The notes beneath the pieces are model-generated. The model did no database searches and was not told the DNA's origin. It saw nothing but the letters and a program-made list of their open reading frames with translations. Source: Desulfocurvus sp. (GTDB lineage Bacteria; Desulfobacterota; Desulfovibrionia; Desulfovibrionales; Desulfovibrionaceae). Taken from it: DNA of 6,547 bases. Below, in pieces: positions 5,549-6,547 of this stretch. Numbering within the stretch: position 1 is the stretch's first letter; every line of letters starts with the position of its first letter. Made by a program: the position numbers and the translations under genes. The stretch spans positions 1-6,547 of the forward strand of contig NZ_JALNWM010000200.1 in NCBI RefSeq assembly GCF_023230885.1, read 5' to 3'.

Positions 5549-6547
5549 GACCCGTGCTCCCGCAGCCAGGCCTGGAACATGAGCACGGCCCAGAGCTGGT
5601 ATTGGCGGTTGGCGCGCCCCGAGAGATGCTCGTCCAGGGCGCGGGCCACGGGGGCCGGGGCCAGGAAGCCCTCGCGGGCCAGGCGCGCGGGGTCCAGCAG
5701 GTCCCGGGCCCAGTCGCGCAGGGGGCCGCGCAGCCACTGGTCGATGGGCACGCCGAAGCCCTGCTTGGGCCGCTCGAATATCCGCGCGGGCACATGGCGG
5801 TAGAGCACCTGGCGCAGCAGCCATTTGCCGCGCCCCCGGTGCAGCTTCATGGCCGGGGGCAGCCCCAGGGCGAATTCGGCCACGCGGTGGTCCAGCAGCG
5901 GCACGCGCGCCTCCAGGGCCACGGCCATGGACGCGCGGTCCACCTTGTGCAGCACGTCGCCGGGCAGGTAGGTGCGCATGTCCATGGCCATCATCCAGGC
6001 CGCGTAGTCCGGCTGGTCGGGCCAGCGCGCGGGGTCGGTGAAGGCCGTCGGCGGCGGGACGGCCCCGAGGGCCACGGCTTCGGGCCGCGTCCAGTACGAG
6101 GCCAGGGAGTGGAAGAACGCCTCGCGCGAGGGCGCGCCCAAGGCGGCGGCCAGCTTGTGCAGTTTGTCGCGCACGATGAGCTGGCGCCTGGCCGGGGAGC
6201 GCAGGCGTTGCAGGGCCTGCACCGCCGCACCGGCCAGGGCGCCCCCGGGGCCCTCCAGCAGGGCGCCCAGGGCGCGGCGCGCGCCCTGGGGCAGGCGCGA
6301 GACCCGGGCCCACAGCGCCGGGGCCAGCAGATAGCGGTTATAGCCGCCGAACAGCTCGTCGCCGCCGTCGCCCGACAGGGCCACCACCACCCGCTCGCGG
6401 GCCAGGCGCGAAACCAGGTAGGTGGGTATCTGCGAAGCGTCGGCAAAGGGCTCGTCGTAGAAGTGCGGCAGCAGCGGGATGACCTCGCGGGCCTGGGCCG
6501 GGCTCAGGCGCAGGGTGGTGTGCTCCGTGCCCAGGTGCGCGGCCACG
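5545..6547 (-). CDS. asnB: Asparagine synthase (glutamine-hydrolysing)-like amidotransferase, C-terminal part (cut by right edge)
   Basis: About 333 residues of the synthetase domain are present. Full-length relatives are about 600-650 residues, so the N-terminal glutaminase domain (catalytic Cys2) and the first ATP loop (SGGxDS) should lie past the right edge; the frame is open to the last base. Family enzymes use ATP and glutamine to turn a carboxylate into an amide. Visible motifs, counted from the edge, are YDEPFADASQIPTYLVSRLA (30-49), SGDGGDELFGGYNRY (58-72), YLPGDVLHKVDRASMAVALE (193-212), RVPLLDH (214-220) and RPKQGFGVPIDQWL (259-272). All are standard for this family and no break is seen. 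The stop overlaps the next gene as GTGA, so it is translationally coupled to the glycan genes. Members in polysaccharide loci often amidate sugars or act on unknown acceptors, so a glycan role is as likely as asparagine synthesis. Family firm; substrate unknown. Confidence 0.88.
   Translation of the reverse strand, partial: VAAHLGTEHTTLRLSPAQAREVIPLLPHFYDEPFADASQIPTYLVSRLARERVVVALSGDGGDELFGGYNRYLLAPALWARVSRLPQGARRALGALLEGPGGALAGAAVQALQRLRSPARRQLIVRDKLHKLAAALGAPSREAFFHSLASYWTRPEAVALGAVPPPTAFTDPARWPDQPDYAAWMMAMDMRTYLPGDVLHKVDRASMAVALEARVPLLDHRVAEFALGLPPAMKLHRGRGKWLLRQVLYRHVPARIFERPKQGFGVPIDQWLRGPLRDWARDLLDPARLAREGFLAPAPVARALDEHLSGRANRQYQLWAVLMFQAWLREHGS
5557..5561 (-). promoter_or_regulatory. 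Ribosome-binding site deciding the GTG start of the PglA-like gene
   Basis: GGGAG on the minus strand lies 8 bases before the GTG at 5548-5546, within the end of the amidotransferase gene. The frame is open far upstream (to 6313), so this site and the GTGA overlap are what fix the start. Confidence 0.65.

Overview
The window comes from a GC-rich Gram-negative bacterium (very high GC by eye, with strong G/C at third codon positions). Every supported gene lies on the minus strand, so the window is read from right to left. A flagellar export gene and the style of the sugar genes fit a motile, high-GC proteobacterium such as a Desulfovibrionaceae-like sulfate reducer. That taxonomic guess is inference only, because no rRNA or other marker is present.

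Layout in transcription order: (1) the C-terminal half of an asparagine-synthase-like amidotransferase, cut by the right edge (6547-5545); (2) a GT4-type glycosyltransferase resembling Campylobacter PglA (5548-4379); (3) a small PglC-type phosphoglycosyl transferase (4382-3750); (4) a DegT-family PLP aminotransferase resembling PglE (3663-2518, with a possible longer form from 3753); (5) a long membrane-bound nucleotide-sugar 4,6-dehydratase resembling PglF (2512-638); (6) after a 75-base spacer with a perfect 24-base palindrome, the first 187 codons of fliR, cut by the left edge (562-1). Genes 1/2 and 2/3 overlap by 4 bases (GTGA, ATGA), and genes 4/5 are 5 bases apart. Together with 3 they form one operon-like block.

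The block reads as a pathway. PglF makes the UDP-4-keto-6-deoxy sugar from UDP-GlcNAc, and PglE aminates C4. PglC would load the resulting phospho-amino-sugar onto undecaprenyl phosphate, and PglA adds the next sugar. The order A-C-E-F matches the Campylobacter jejuni pgl locus, but the acetyltransferase gene pglD, which lies between pglC and pglE there, is missing; only an 86-base gap remains. An amidotransferase gene sits where C. jejuni has the oligosaccharyltransferase gene pglB. The product is therefore probably a lipid-linked glycan starting with a bacillosamine-type sugar, for protein glycosylation or a surface polysaccharide. The window alone cannot decide which.

fliR belongs to a different system, the flagellar type III export gate. 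The spacer before it holds a sigma-54-like -24/-12 motif built into the palindrome, and the palindrome also covers the only Shine-Dalgarno-like sequence. I see no tRNA, rRNA, CRISPR array, insertion sequence or phage gene. The long plus-strand reading frames look like GC-rich shadows of the minus-strand genes.
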